From NCBI RefSeq assembly GCF_900102465.1, contig NZ_FNBW01000019.1:32065-96064 (forward strand): a DNA stretch of 64,000 nt, given 5' to 3'. Source of the DNA: Thalassobaculum litoreum DSM 18839 (GTDB lineage Bacteria; Pseudomonadota; Alphaproteobacteria; Thalassobaculales; Thalassobaculaceae). The stretch's first letter is position 1. Every line of letters starts with the position of its first letter. Positions 8,065 through 17,013 of the stretch are shown one piece after another. A program made the position numbers and the translations under genes. Under the pieces are notes generated by a model that worked only from the letters and a program-made list of their open reading frames with translations, ran no database searches and was not told the origin of the DNA.

Positions 8065-11000
8065 ATGGTTCTCGCCTCGCCCGCCGCATCCGTCACGGCC
8101 GTCCTCGGCCCGACCAATACCGGCAAGACCCATCTTGCGATCGAGCGGATGCTCGGTCACCGCGACGGTGTGATCGGGTTTCCGCTGCGTCTGCTGGCGC
8201 GCGAGAACTACGACAAGATCGTCGCCCGCAAAGGCCACCGCGCGGTGGCCCTGGTTACCGGCGAGGAGAAGATCATCCCGCCGGACGCACGCTATTTCGT
8301 CTGCACCGTGGAGTCGATGCCGTTGGATCGGGCCTTCGAGTTCCTGGCGGTGGACGAGGTACAGCTCGCCGGCGATCCGGAGCGCGGCCATGTCTTCACC
8401 GACCGTCTGCTGCATGCGCGCGGTCTCGAGGAGACCATGCTGCTCGGATCGGAGACGATCCGCCCGCTGCTCAAGCGCCTGGTGCCGGAGGCCCGGTTCG
8501 AGACCCGGCCGCGCCTGTCGGAGCTGAGTTATTCCGGCCTGTGCAAGATGACCCGCCTGCCGCGCCGCAGCGCGGTGGTCGCCTTCTCCGCCGCCGATGT
8601 CTACGCCATCGCCGAGGTCGTCCGCCGACAGCGCGGCGGCGTGGCGGTGGTCATGGGGGCGCTGAGCCCGCGCACCCGCAACGCCCAGGTGCAGATGTAC
8701 CAGGAGGGCGAGGTCGACTATCTGGTGGCCACCGATGCGATCGGCATGGGCCTGAACATGGATATCGACCATGTGTTCTTCGCCTCGGACCGCAAGTTCG
8801 ACGGCCGTTTCCCGCGCCGGCTGCGCGCCGCCGAACTGGCGCAGATCGCCGGACGGGCCGGCCGCCACATGAACGACGGCACCTTCGGCGTCACCGGCAA
8901 CTGCGCGCCGCTGGACGACGAGGCGGTGATGGCGATCGAGAGCCATACGTTCGATCCGCTCAAGCAGCTTTCCTGGCGCAACACCCGCCTGGACTTCTCC
9001 ACCATGCGCGATCTGAAGCGCTCGCTGGAGGTCTGGCCGGAGCACGATTTCCTCTCGCGCAAGCGCGACGGAGAGGATCACGAGGCGCTGGAAGCCCTCT
9101 CCCGGACGGAGGAGGTGGCGGCGCGGGCGAACGGTCCGGCCCGTATCCGGCTGCTCTGGGACGTCTGCCAGATCCCGGACTTTCAGAAGCACCTGACGGA
9201 AAGTCATGCACGCCTCCTCGCGCAGGTGTATCTTTACCTGACCGACGCTGAGGAGAAGCTGCCGAGCGACTGGGTCGACGGCCAGATGAGCCGTTTCGAC
9301 AGGACCGAGGGCGATATCGATACCCTGATGGGACGTATCGCACATATCCGCACTTGGACCTACATTACTCACCGAGGGGACTGGATTGACGATGCCGGTC
9401 ACTGGCAGTCTAGGGCGCGCGCGATCGAGGACCGGTTATCGGACGCGTTGCACCAGCAGCTCACTCTAAGGTTCGTCGATCGGCGGTCGGCGACTCTGTC
9501 GCGGAAGCTGAAGGGTGGTAAGGAGGATATATTGGCGGGCGTATCCGGCGACGGGACGGTAACGGTCGAGGGGCATCGTGTCGGGCATCTGGAAGGGTTC
9601 TCCTTTCAGCCCGACGCCGCGAATACCGAGGAAGAGAAGCAGGTGATGACGGCGGCGCGGCGCGTCCTTCCGGACGAGATCGCGCGCCGGGTCTCCCGGC
9701 TTGAGAGCGATCTGGACGAAGTCTTCCGTCTGGATGGTCATGGCGTGTTCTTCTGGCGGGGGACCCCGGTGGCCGATCTGGTCGCCGGCGACGTGCCCTG
9801 GCGCCCGGACGTGCGCGTGCGCGAGAGCGACATGCTCGAGCCGCCGCAGCGCGACCGGGTGCAGAAGCGCCTGCGCACGTGGCTGGAAGTCCATCTGGAG
9901 GCTGTTATCCCGCAGCTGCTGCAGCTCGCCCGCTCGGATCTGTCCGGCGGCGCGCGCGGCATCGTCTTCCAGGTGCTCGAGGGTCTAGGCAACGCGCCGG
10001 CCGAGGGCCTGCGGCCGATGGTCAAGGAACTGGACGATCAGGGCCGCAAGGATCTGGCCCGGGTCGGCATCCGTCTCGGCACCGAGAATCTCTACATTCC
10101 CCAACTGCTGAAGCCGAAGCCGGTCGCTCTGCGAGGCCTGCTCTGGTCCGTGTTTCACGGTCGCTTCCCCGAGGAGGGACTGCCGCCGGAAGGCCGGGTT
10201 CAGGTGGTGCGCCGGCCGGAGACGCCGACGGAATACGACATCGCGCTGGGCTACCAGCGGCTCGGCGGCCGGGCGATCCGCATCGACATGGTCGAGCGCA
10301 TCGCCGCCCTGATCCGTCAGGCGGCCCGCAACGGCCCGTTCGCGATCAACCCGGACATGCTGTCGCTGGCCGGTGTCGATCACGAGACCTTCACCGCCAT
10401 TCTCAACGACCTCGGCTACCGCAAGGTGGGTGAGCGTCCGGCGGAACAGCCTGCGGCGGAACAGCCGGTGGCGGATCAGAGCGCCGCGCCGGAAGATCAG
10501 GCGGCGGTCGCGGATACGGCTGCCGAGGAGCCCACACCGGGCGAAGCGGCCGAGACCCAGCCTGTCGAGACCCAGCCTGTCGATACGACCGCCGCCGATA
10601 CGACCGCCGCCGATACACCGGCGGCTCCGGCCGAGGTGGAAGGGCCGGAGGCCGGATCCCAGCGCGCGGATGCCGAGGCGCCGGAAAGCGTCGGCGCGCC
10701 AACCCCCGAGGAACCCCCTGCCGGGGAACAGCCCGCGGACGCCGCGCCGACCGAGGTGCGGCCGGAAGCGGCGGAGACCCCAGCGGTCCCCGATGTGGCT
10801 CCAGCTGCGGGTCCCGAGGTCACGACCCCCGCGGAGCCGGTCGACGCGGCGGCTTCCGACGTCGCCGCCGAGTCGGCATCGCCGGACGATGCCGCGGAGG
10901 TCGCACCGGAGGCGGAAGCCGAGCCCGTGGTCATGGTGCCGCTGTTCGCGCGCCGCCGCCGCGAGGAGAACCGCCGCCCCCGTCCGAACCGGAACAAGCA

Positions 11001-11418
11001 GCGCCAGGGCGGCAACCGGCAGAACGCGGCCGAGGGTGCGCCTGCCGGCGAGGCCCGCGCCGACGGTAGACCTGCTCAGGAGAGGCCGGCCCAGGACCGC
11101 CAGGGGCAGGACAGGCAGGGGCAGGACAGGCAGGAGCGAAGCGGGCAGGGCAAGCGGCCCGACAACCGCTCGTCCCAGGGCAAGCCGCAGCACGGCAAGA
11201 CGGCCCATGCCCGTCAGGGCGAGGGTGACGGCCAGCGCTCGGATCGCCGGCGTGGTGGCGGCAAGGGCCCGAACCGGCGGGACGGCGACCGCCGCGGCCG
11301 GGACGATCGGCCCCGGGTCCATACCGCCGAGCCGGAGCGCCGGGGCGAGATCGATCCGGATTCGCCCTTCGCCGCTCTCGCAGGCCTGCGCGACGCGATG
11401 CGCAAGAAGGACGGATGA
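8065..11418 (+). CDS. SUV3-like ATP-dependent RNA helicase with long disordered C-terminal tail
   Basis: Superfamily 2 helicase of the alphaproteobacterial or mitochondrial SUV3 type, presumably an RNA-unwinding degradosome partner. Walker A is 'GPTNTGKTHLAIERML', and motif II is the SUV3-specific 'VDEVQLAGDPERGH'. The second RecA domain has 'MGALSPRTRNAQ', 'VATDAIGMGLNMDI' and 'QIAGRAGRHMNDG'. From about residue 792 the 1117-residue protein turns into low complexity: first an acidic Ala/Pro/Glu/Thr segment to about 958, then an Arg/Gln/Gly-rich segment to about 1090. It ends in a short ordered-looking motif, 'DPDSPFAALAGLRDAMRK'. The stop overlaps the next start by 4 bases (ATGA). Confidence 0.9.
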   Translation: MVLASPAASVTAVLGPTNTGKTHLAIERMLGHRDGVIGFPLRLLARENYDKIVARKGHRAVALVTGEEKIIPPDARYFVCTVESMPLDRAFEFLAVDEVQLAGDPERGHVFTDRLLHARGLEETMLLGSETIRPLLKRLVPEARFETRPRLSELSYSGLCKMTRLPRRSAVVAFSAADVYAIAEVVRRQRGGVAVVMGALSPRTRNAQVQMYQEGEVDYLVATDAIGMGLNMDIDHVFFASDRKFDGRFPRRLRAAELAQIAGRAGRHMNDGTFGVTGNCAPLDDEAVMAIESHTFDPLKQLSWRNTRLDFSTMRDLKRSLEVWPEHDFLSRKRDGEDHEALEALSRTEEVAARANGPARIRLLWDVCQIPDFQKHLTESHARLLAQVYLYLTDAEEKLPSDWVDGQMSRFDRTEGDIDTLMGRIAHIRTWTYITHRGDWIDDAGHWQSRARAIEDRLSDALHQQLTLRFVDRRSATLSRKLKGGKEDILAGVSGDGTVTVEGHRVGHLEGFSFQPDAANTEEEKQVMTAARRVLPDEIARRVSRLESDLDEVFRLDGHGVFFWRGTPVADLVAGDVPWRPDVRVRESDMLEPPQRDRVQKRLRTWLEVHLEAVIPQLLQLARSDLSGGARGIVFQVLEGLGNAPAEGLRPMVKELDDQGRKDLARVGIRLGTENLYIPQLLKPKPVALRGLLWSVFHGRFPEEGLPPEGRVQVVRRPETPTEYDIALGYQRLGGRAIRIDMVERIAALIRQAARNGPFAINPDMLSLAGVDHETFTAILNDLGYRKVGERPAEQPAAEQPVADQSAAPEDQAAVADTAAEEPTPGEAAETQPVETQPVDTTAADTTAADTPAAPAEVEGPEAGSQRADAEAPESVGAPTPEEPPAGEQPADAAPTEVRPEAAETPAVPDVAPAAGPEVTTPAEPVDAAASDVAAESASPDDAAEVAPEAEAEPVVMVPLFARRRREENRRPRPNRNKQRQGGNRQNAAEGAPAGEARADGRPAQERPAQDRQGQDRQGQDRQERSGQGKRPDNRSSQGKPQHGKTAHARQGEGDGQRSDRRRGGGKGPNRRDGDRRGRDDRPRVHTAEPERRGEIDPDSPFAALAGLRDAMRKKDG

Positions 11419-11849
11419 GCGGAGACGGCGCGTCCGCTCCCGACGGCGCCGAGAGCCAGCGTCTCGACAAGTGGCTCTGGTGCGCGCGGTTCTTCAAGTC
11501 GCGTTCGCTCGCCAATGCGCTGCTGGCCGCCGGCCGGCTGCGGCTGGACGGCACGGTGGTGTCGAAGGCCCACCAGAAGGTGCGGGTCGGCGCGGTACTG
11601 ACCTTTCCCCAGGGGCCGCATGTGCGCGTGGTGAAGGTTCTGTCCCTGGCGACCCGGCGCGGGCCGGCACCGGAGGCGCGCACCCTGTACGAGGATCTGG
11701 CGCCGATTCCGGAACGCAGTGCCGACCCCGCGGACGCCGCGCCGCTCAGGGCGAGCGGCCCCAGCCGGGACAGGGGGGCGGGGCGGCCGACCAAGCGGGA
11801 CCGGCGGGCGATCGAACGTCTGTTGGACGATAGCGGCTCGGGCCGCTAG
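11415..11849 (+). CDS. S4-domain RNA-binding protein, Hsp15-like
   Basis: 144 residues. Residues about 15-65 form an S4 RNA-binding domain: 'QRLDKWLWCARFFKSRSLA', 'LLAAGRLRLDGTVVSKAHQK', 'VRVGAVLTF'. The family includes Hsp15 (HslR), which binds stalled 50S subunits carrying peptidyl-tRNA. The C-terminal part is basic ('RPTKRDRRAIERLL'), as in that family. It overlaps the helicase stop by 4 bases, so the two are translationally coupled and both act on RNA. Confidence 0.85.
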   Translation: MSGDGASAPDGAESQRLDKWLWCARFFKSRSLANALLAAGRLRLDGTVVSKAHQKVRVGAVLTFPQGPHVRVVKVLSLATRRGPAPEARTLYEDLAPIPERSADPADAAPLRASGPSRDRGAGRPTKRDRRAIERLLDDSGSGR

Positions 11850-11882
11850 CCTCCGCGCGACACCGCGCCAGGGAGGTTACGC

Positions 11883-13073
11883 ATGTCCACCACATCAGCG
11901 CCCATCGATGTCGACCGGGCCCGGGCCGAGACCCGGGGCTGCGAGGGCATGGCCCACCTGAACCATGCGGGCTCCTCGCTGATGCCGATCCCGGTCGCCG
12001 ATGCGCTGATCGGCTGGCAGCGCGAGGAGGAGTTCCGCGGCGGCTACGAGACGGTCGACCGCTATCAGGACAAGCTGGAAAACTTCTATGACGCCACCGC
12101 GCGCCTGCTGAACTGCGGGCGCGACGAGGTCGCCTTCATCGAGAACGCGACCCGGGCCTGGGACATGGCCTTCTATGCCCTGGATCTCGGGCCGGGCGAC
12201 CGCATCCTGACCACGGAGTCGGAATACGGCTCCAACATGATCGCCTATCTGCACCGCGCCAAGCACACAGGATGCGAGGTGGCGATCGTGCCGAACGACA
12301 GCCACGGCCAGATCGACGTGGCGGCCCTGGACCGCATGGTCGACGAGCGGGTGAAACTGATCTCGATCAGCCATGTGCCGACCGGCGGCGGGCTGGTGAA
12401 CCCGGCGGCCGCGGTCGGCAAGGTCGCCCGCCGGCACGGCGTGCCCTACCTGCTGGACGCCTGCCAGTCGGCCGGGCAGATCCCCCTCGATGTCCGGGAG
12501 ATCGGCTGCGACTTTCTGTCGGCGACGGGGCGCAAATACCTGCGCGGGCCGCGGGGGACGGGGTTCCTCTACGTGCGTGGCGACTGGATCGAGCGTCTCG
12601 ACCCGCCGCTGCTCGACCAGCACGCCGCGGAACTGATCAACGAGCGCGAGTACGTGATGCGCGGCGACGCGCGCCGGTTCGAGAACTGGGAGTGCCATTT
12701 CGCCGGCAAGGCCGCCTTGGGGGTGGCGATCGACTATGCCCTCGGGTGGGGCGTGGAGGCCATCCGCGACCGGGTGCAGCCGCTCGCCCAGACCCTGCGC
12801 GACCGCCTGGCCACGGTGGACGGTGTCGAGGTGCTGGACGAGGGGGCGGAGAAATGCGGTATCGTCACGTTCCGCAAGGCGGGCGAGGAGGCCGATGCCA
12901 TCAAGCGGCGCCTGAAGGCCCATCGCATCAATGTCAGCGTGTCCGGCGACAGCGGCGCCCGGGTGGGCTACGACCGCCGCGGGATCGGCACGGCGGTGCG
13001 GGCCAGCGTCCACTACATCACTCTGGAGCGGGAAATCGACGATCTGGTGCGCGCCCTCGGCACTGCCGGGTGA
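11883..13073 (+). CDS. PLP-dependent class V aminotransferase / cysteine-desulfurase-like enzyme
   Basis: 396 residues, fold-type I PLP enzyme. The N-terminal 'HLNHAGSSLMP' is the class V substrate-side motif. 'ATRAWDMAFYALDLGPGDRIL' and 'YLLDACQSAGQIPLDV' (Asp that binds the pyridine nitrogen, with nearby Gln) follow. The probable PLP lysine is in 'SATGRKYLRGPRGTGFLYV'. It resembles isopenicillin-N-epimerase-like and ergothioneine EgtE-like members more than IscS; no active-site cysteine loop is evident, and the substrate cannot be assigned. It lies 33 bases after the S4 gene. Confidence 0.85.
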   Translation: MSTTSAPIDVDRARAETRGCEGMAHLNHAGSSLMPIPVADALIGWQREEEFRGGYETVDRYQDKLENFYDATARLLNCGRDEVAFIENATRAWDMAFYALDLGPGDRILTTESEYGSNMIAYLHRAKHTGCEVAIVPNDSHGQIDVAALDRMVDERVKLISISHVPTGGGLVNPAAAVGKVARRHGVPYLLDACQSAGQIPLDVREIGCDFLSATGRKYLRGPRGTGFLYVRGDWIERLDPPLLDQHAAELINEREYVMRGDARRFENWECHFAGKAALGVAIDYALGWGVEAIRDRVQPLAQTLRDRLATVDGVEVLDEGAEKCGIVTFRKAGEEADAIKRRLKAHRINVSVSGDSGARVGYDRRGIGTAVRASVHYITLEREIDDLVRALGTAG

Positions 13074-13141
13074 CGCCCGTCAGGGCACGATCGGTCCAGA
13101 TCGTAGCGATCCGAACCGATCGCGGTGATGTGCGGAACGGA

Positions 13142-13855
13142 TCAGCCGCGCAGGACGACGCACAGATTGTTCGCCGGCATCTCGTGAATCGCGGTCGGTG
13201 CCAGGCCGGCCTCTGCCGCCGCCGGCAGGACGTCCCGCTCCAGATCGCGGATTCCCAAGCGCGCATCCTGGCGCCGCAGGTCGGCGTCGAACGCGGTGTT
13301 GCCGTCGCTCATCGATCGGCCGTCCCGGTGAAACGGGCCGTAGAGGATCAGCGGCGCACCGGGCGCAAGCCACCGCATCGCCCCGGCGAAGATCCCGAGC
13401 GCCACATTCCAGGGCGCGATATGGATCACGTTGACGCTCAGCATGCCGGTGAACGGGGCGCAATCCGCCACGGGCCAGGCCTCGACGTCCGCGGACGCGT
13501 CGAGCGCGCGGGGCGCCATCGGACGCGGCGCCGGCGGCGGCAGGACGGCCGTCCAGGCCGCGATGCTGTCACGACGCTCCCGGGTGGTCTCCGTCGGCAG
13601 CCAGCGGCGGGGATGCAGCGCCTGGATGAAGGCGGCGGCATGGTGTCCCGTGCCGGAGCCGATCTCCAGCACCGTGCCCGTCGGCGGCAATTCGGCTTGG
13701 AGGATGGCCAGGAGCGGCCGGGCGTTGCGCCGCGCCGCCGGCGCGTCCATGGCGCCATCGGGCGTCTCGGCCGCGATCACCGCATCGAACCCGATCCCGC
13801 GGGCCGGGGTCTCCCGACCTGCGTTGCCGGGTGTTGAGGGGGCTGACGGATCCAT
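13142..13855 (-). CDS. DUF938 family SAM-dependent methyltransferase-like protein
   Basis: 237 residues. After a Pro/Gly-rich start, 'APAARRNARPLLAIL' is the characteristic DUF938 opening. Motif I for S-adenosylmethionine binding is 'TVLEIGSGTGHHAAAF'. The later 'MLSVNVIHIAPWNVALGIF' and 'LILYGPFHRDGR' are also typical of the family. The biological substrate of DUF938 proteins is not known. It stands alone on the minus strand between two plus-strand groups and converges with the aminotransferase gene. Confidence 0.85.
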   Translation of the reverse strand: MDPSAPSTPGNAGRETPARGIGFDAVIAAETPDGAMDAPAARRNARPLLAILQAELPPTGTVLEIGSGTGHHAAAFIQALHPRRWLPTETTRERRDSIAAWTAVLPPPAPRPMAPRALDASADVEAWPVADCAPFTGMLSVNVIHIAPWNVALGIFAGAMRWLAPGAPLILYGPFHRDGRSMSDGNTAFDADLRRQDARLGIRDLERDVLPAAAEAGLAPTAIHEMPANNLCVVLRG

Positions 13856-13953
13856 GATTGCAACCTATGTACTCACGATCCGGCAACGGGGAGCGCCGGA
13901 ACCGGGAAGAGTATGACCCGGTCGCAAACTCGGAACCAGAATGGAACTCGCCC

Positions 13954-14421
13954 ATGCTCGCGCGCCTGAAGGCCTTCATGAACAGCATCGACGCCGGCGG
14001 CGCACCCTCCGCCGCCCCGAAAGACGCCCTGGCGACGGCCGTGGCGGTCCTGCTGGCGCGGGCGGCCACCCTGGACGGCAGCTTCGAGGCGCAGGAGCGC
14101 GCGGTGGTCGCCGACCACCTCTGCAACCGGTTCGACGTGTCCCGAGAGGAGATCGACCGGACGCTGGACGAAGCCGTGAACTCCGCGGACGAGATGGTCG
14201 ATCTCTACGGCCTGATCCGAACGGTCAAGGATCGTATGGACGAGGAAGGGCGGATCGATCTCATGGAAGCCCTGTGGGAGGTCGTCTATGCCGATGGCGA
14301 GCTCCACGACTACGAAGGCCAGCTCATGCGGCGGCTTTCCGGGCTGTTGTACGTGTCCGACCGCGAGAGCGGAGAGGCGCGAAAACGGGCGCTCGCAAAG
14401 CTCGGTCTTGAAGTTGGTTGA
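13954..14421 (+). CDS. TerB-like (tellurite-resistance B family) protein
   Basis: 155 residues from ATG 13954; the frame is open to 13858, so an earlier start is possible. It is all-helical, with acidic pairs typical of the TerB fold: 'ATLDGSFEAQERAVVADHL', 'DRMDEEGRIDLMEALWEV', 'VYADGELHDYEGQLMRRLS'. The two DG-x-E elements at matching positions are the internal duplication that gives TerB its metal-binding acidic cluster. In alphaproteobacteria such single genes are common and are not tied to tellurite. It sits 45 bases before fdxA. Confidence 0.8.
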   Translation: MLARLKAFMNSIDAGGAPSAAPKDALATAVAVLLARAATLDGSFEAQERAVVADHLCNRFDVSREEIDRTLDEAVNSADEMVDLYGLIRTVKDRMDEEGRIDLMEALWEVVYADGELHDYEGQLMRRLSGLLYVSDRESGEARKRALAKLGLEVG

Positions 14422-14466
14422 CCGGCTACGCTAAAGAGCCACGTCAACCGCGCGCCGGAGACCCGC

Positions 14467-14805
14467 ATGACCTACATCGTCAATGAGAAGTGCATTAAGT
14501 GTAAGTACACTGACTGTGTTGAGGTCTGCCCCGTCGATTGTTTCTACGAGGGCGAGAACATGCTGGTCATCCACCCGGATGAATGCATCGACTGCGGCGT
14601 GTGCGAGCCCGAATGCCCGCCCGAGGCGATTCTGCCGGATACCGAGCCCGCCGCCGAGAAGTGGCTGGCCTTGAACGCCGAGTACGCCGATATCTGGCCG
14701 AACATCACCCGCAAGACCGACCCGATGCCGGACGCCGACAAGCTTCAGGACGAGGCCGGCAAGTACGAGAAGTATTTCTCCGCCAACCCGGGCGAGGGCA
14801 GCTGA
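14467..14805 (+). CDS. fdxA: 7Fe ferredoxin FdxA
   Basis: 112 residues; small cytosolic electron carrier with one 3Fe-4S and one 4Fe-4S cluster. The first motif is '[19 protein letters not shown]' and the second '[16 protein letters not shown]'. The N-terminus '[18 protein letters not shown]' and the C-terminal helical extension ('[15 protein letters not shown]'-type segment) are characteristic of FdxA. The usual placement just upstream of carD in alphaproteobacteria is kept here. Confidence 0.95.
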   Translation: MTYIVNEKCIKCKYTDCVEVCPVDCFYEGENMLVIHPDECIDCGVCEPECPPEAILPDTEPAAEKWLALNAEYADIWPNITRKTDPMPDADKLQDEAGKYEKYFSANPGEGS

Positions 14806-15160
14806 CCGGCATCAATTTCCACGACGACTTTCGTCCGCGACTTTAAGACTCCGGTCACAAATATCTGATCTAATGGTGGCGTCGGTTAAGCTCGGGCCCT
14901 GCATGCGCATGCCTGCCTGTAAGCTACCATTCGCCGCGTTTTTGTGGTAAGGTTCACACGATCGCGCTGGTCGAAAAAGCCGACGAGGACCAGTGCACCC
15001 CCGCAAAACGTGGGACCATCTACGAAACGACCATATGTTTCGACCGTCTCTCGTGTTGATCGCGTGGTAATCGGCTGTTTGGGGAAGTCGATCCTTTGGA
15101 TCGGCAAGTGATTGTTGTCTGTGTGTGGTGGGAGCAATTTCGGTGGCTAAAGAGGGCGGA
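14806..15160. other. Intergenic region upstream of carD
   Basis: 355 bases with lower G+C than the flanks. Presumably holds the carD promoter. Visible features are a 12-base palindrome GCATGCGCATGC at 14901-14912 and a small hairpin CGATCC-TTT-GGATCG near 15089-15103. No gene or clear promoter hexamers could be assigned. Confidence 0.45.
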
Positions 15161-15685
15161 ATGGCAGAAGACGTGGAAAAATCACCCATGACAAAAAAGA
15201 ACGAGTTCAACACTGGCGATTTTGTCGTGTACCCGACGCATGGTGTGGGCCTGATCAAGGGGACGGAGACCCAGACCATTGCCGGGACTGAGCTTGAACT
15301 GCTGGTGATCGATTTCGAGCAGGATCGCATGACCCTGCGCATCCCCCTGACCAAGGCCAAGACCAGCGGTCTGCGGCGCCTGAGCAGCCGCAAGCAGATG
15401 GATGCGGCGATCGCCAAGCTGAAGGGCCGGGCGCGCGTGCGCCGGACCATGTGGAGCCGCCGCGCGCAGGAATACGAGGCGAAGATCAATTCCGGCGATC
15501 CGGTGTCCATCGCCGAGGTGGTCCGCGACCTGCGCCGTTCCAGCAATCAGGCCGAACAGTCCTACAGCGAGCGGCAGATGTATCAGGCGGCGATCGACCG
15601 TCTCGCCCGCGAGTTCGCCAAGATCGAGAAGATCGACGAAGAGGCGGCGATCGACCGTCTCGAGAAGCTGATGGACGCGGCCTGA
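15161..15685 (+). CDS. carD: CarD-family RNA-polymerase-binding transcription regulator
   Basis: 174 residues from ATG 15161, which is preceded by AGAGGG; GTG 15125 and ATG 15188 are alternatives. The N-terminal CarD/TRCF RNA-polymerase interaction domain is clear: 'FNTGDFVVYPTHGVGLIKG' and 'LLVIDFEQDRMTLRIPLTK'. The C-terminal helical DNA-binding domain has 'RRAQEYEAKINSGDPVSIA' and 'SYSERQMYQAAIDRLAREFA'. Family members bind the beta subunit and stabilise open complexes, notably at rRNA and stress promoters. A GC-rich hairpin follows the stop. Confidence 0.95.
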   Translation: MAEDVEKSPMTKKNEFNTGDFVVYPTHGVGLIKGTETQTIAGTELELLVIDFEQDRMTLRIPLTKAKTSGLRRLSSRKQMDAAIAKLKGRARVRRTMWSRRAQEYEAKINSGDPVSIAEVVRDLRRSSNQAEQSYSERQMYQAAIDRLAREFAKIEKIDEEAAIDRLEKLMDAA

Positions 15686-15723
15686 TCCCGCCAAGGCAGC
15701 GCGAATCGGCCATTGTGATGCAA

Positions 15724-15745
15724 CGGGCGGCCTTCGGGCCGCCCG
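15724..15745 (+). terminator. GC hairpin with TTCG tetraloop after carD
   Basis: Nine perfect base pairs (15724-15732 with 15737-15745) closed by TTCG in a C-TTCG-G context, an exceptionally stable tetraloop. It lies 38 bases after the carD stop. No T run follows, so termination efficiency is uncertain; it could also protect the transcript end. Confidence 0.6.
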
Positions 15746-15894
15746 CATGCGTTCCGGGGTGAGGCACATAGTATGCGAAGGCGTTCGCCCTCAACTCTGC
15801 CAGCGAAATCCTGCACTTAACTAGAATCCCGGGAATCGGAAATCGCGACTCGCGGTGGGGCTGACCGAGTGGTGCGTTGACGCGCGACTCGGAA

Positions 15895-16803
15895 ATGGTA
15901 TTGGGGTGGGATGACTCGTTCACCCGAGCGCGAGGCCCCCCGGCCGTGACAACATCCTGTCTCCCCGCCTCCGACCGTCACGTCGATCTGTCCGGCGCCA
16001 GGCGCGTCTGGGCGGTCGGCGCGATCTTCGGGGAATCCGCACTTCTCTGCGACCTGCACGACCGGATCGCCGCCCGCTTCGAGCCCGGCGACCGGATCGT
16101 CTATCTCGGCAATATCCTGGGCGGCGGCGACGTCCGGGAGACCCTGAGCGAGCTGATGCGGTTCCGGGCCCTGGTGATGGCGCAACCGCCCCTCTACCTG
16201 CCGGACGACATCGTCTGCCTGCGCGGCGCCCAGGAGGAGATGTGGCACAAGCTGCTGCAGATCCACTTTGCGCCGAAGCCGGCGGACCTGCTGCGCTGGA
16301 TGCTGGACCGCGGTCTCGGCGCGACCCTCGCGGCCTATGGCGGCGAGGCCAGCCAGGGCTTCGCGGCCGCCGAGGAGGGCATGGTCGCCCTGACGCGCTG
16401 GACCAGCCGCCTGAAGGCCGGCGTGCACGCCTCGCCGGGGCACCAGACGTGGTTCGGACAGATCCGCCGCTTCGCCTGTACCGGCCCGGACGGGGTGCTG
16501 TTCGTCAACACCGGCATCGACCCGTCTCGGCCGCTGCTCGATCAGCGCGACGCGTTCTGGTGGGGCAGCAAGGGTTTCGAGCAGGCCGAGACGGCCGGAT
16601 ACGAGTCCTTCGCCAAGCTGGTCCGGGGCTACGATCCCCAGGGCGGCGGGCCGAAGGAAACCGACCGCACGCTGTGCATCGACAGCGGATGCGGCCGGGG
16701 CGGGGCGCTGAGCGCGGCGTGCCTGTCGACGGACGGACGCCTCCTCGACTGGGTCGAGGCGGTGCCCAGCGAGACCGTGGTCCCCCTGCGCGCGGCCCGC
16801 TGA
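15895..16803 (+). CDS. Calcineurin-like phosphoesterase fold protein with lost metal ligands (probable pseudophosphatase)
   Basis: 302 residues from ATG 15895 (GTG 15946 and TTG 15877 are alternatives). The layout follows bacterial PP1-like serine/threonine phosphatases, but the signature motifs are changed. Where the family has GDIHG there is 'GAIFG'; GDYVDRG is 'GNILGGG'; GNHE is 'GAQEE'; the FVHAG histidine is Asn in 'LFVNTGID'; GHTP is 'RGYDPQ'. The closing 'LCIDSGCGRGGALSAACL' still matches the family's last strand-turn. All usual dinuclear metal ligands therefore appear lost, so catalysis is unlikely, and a binding or scaffold role is inferred. It sits between carD and rpoH. Confidence 0.72.
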   Translation: MVLGWDDSFTRARGPPAVTTSCLPASDRHVDLSGARRVWAVGAIFGESALLCDLHDRIAARFEPGDRIVYLGNILGGGDVRETLSELMRFRALVMAQPPLYLPDDIVCLRGAQEEMWHKLLQIHFAPKPADLLRWMLDRGLGATLAAYGGEASQGFAAAEEGMVALTRWTSRLKAGVHASPGHQTWFGQIRRFACTGPDGVLFVNTGIDPSRPLLDQRDAFWWGSKGFEQAETAGYESFAKLVRGYDPQGGGPKETDRTLCIDSGCGRGGALSAACLSTDGRLLDWVEAVPSETVVPLRAAR

Positions 16804-17013
16804 CGCGCAGAGCGCATCAATTCCGTCCCACGGATTTTCCACTCCGATCACGTTTGCTTGAGCGGCGCAGAACCTTGTGCAGCGCAGCAATTTTTTCATG
16901 TCAATCGGGTCCCGGATATGATCCGATTTCCGCTGAAGTGCGTATGTAAGGCTAAAAAGAACCGCAGTACGGGTGTCAGACACCAGCGGGTGCCAAACAC
17001 ACAGGGGGCGGCA

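Noticed and set aside
10560..10620. CRISPR-like or minisatellite repeat within the helicase gene
   Set aside because: Short tandem repeats (cagcctgtcgagacc, gccgccgatacgacc) are in frame and encode the low-complexity tail. No spacers, no cas genes.
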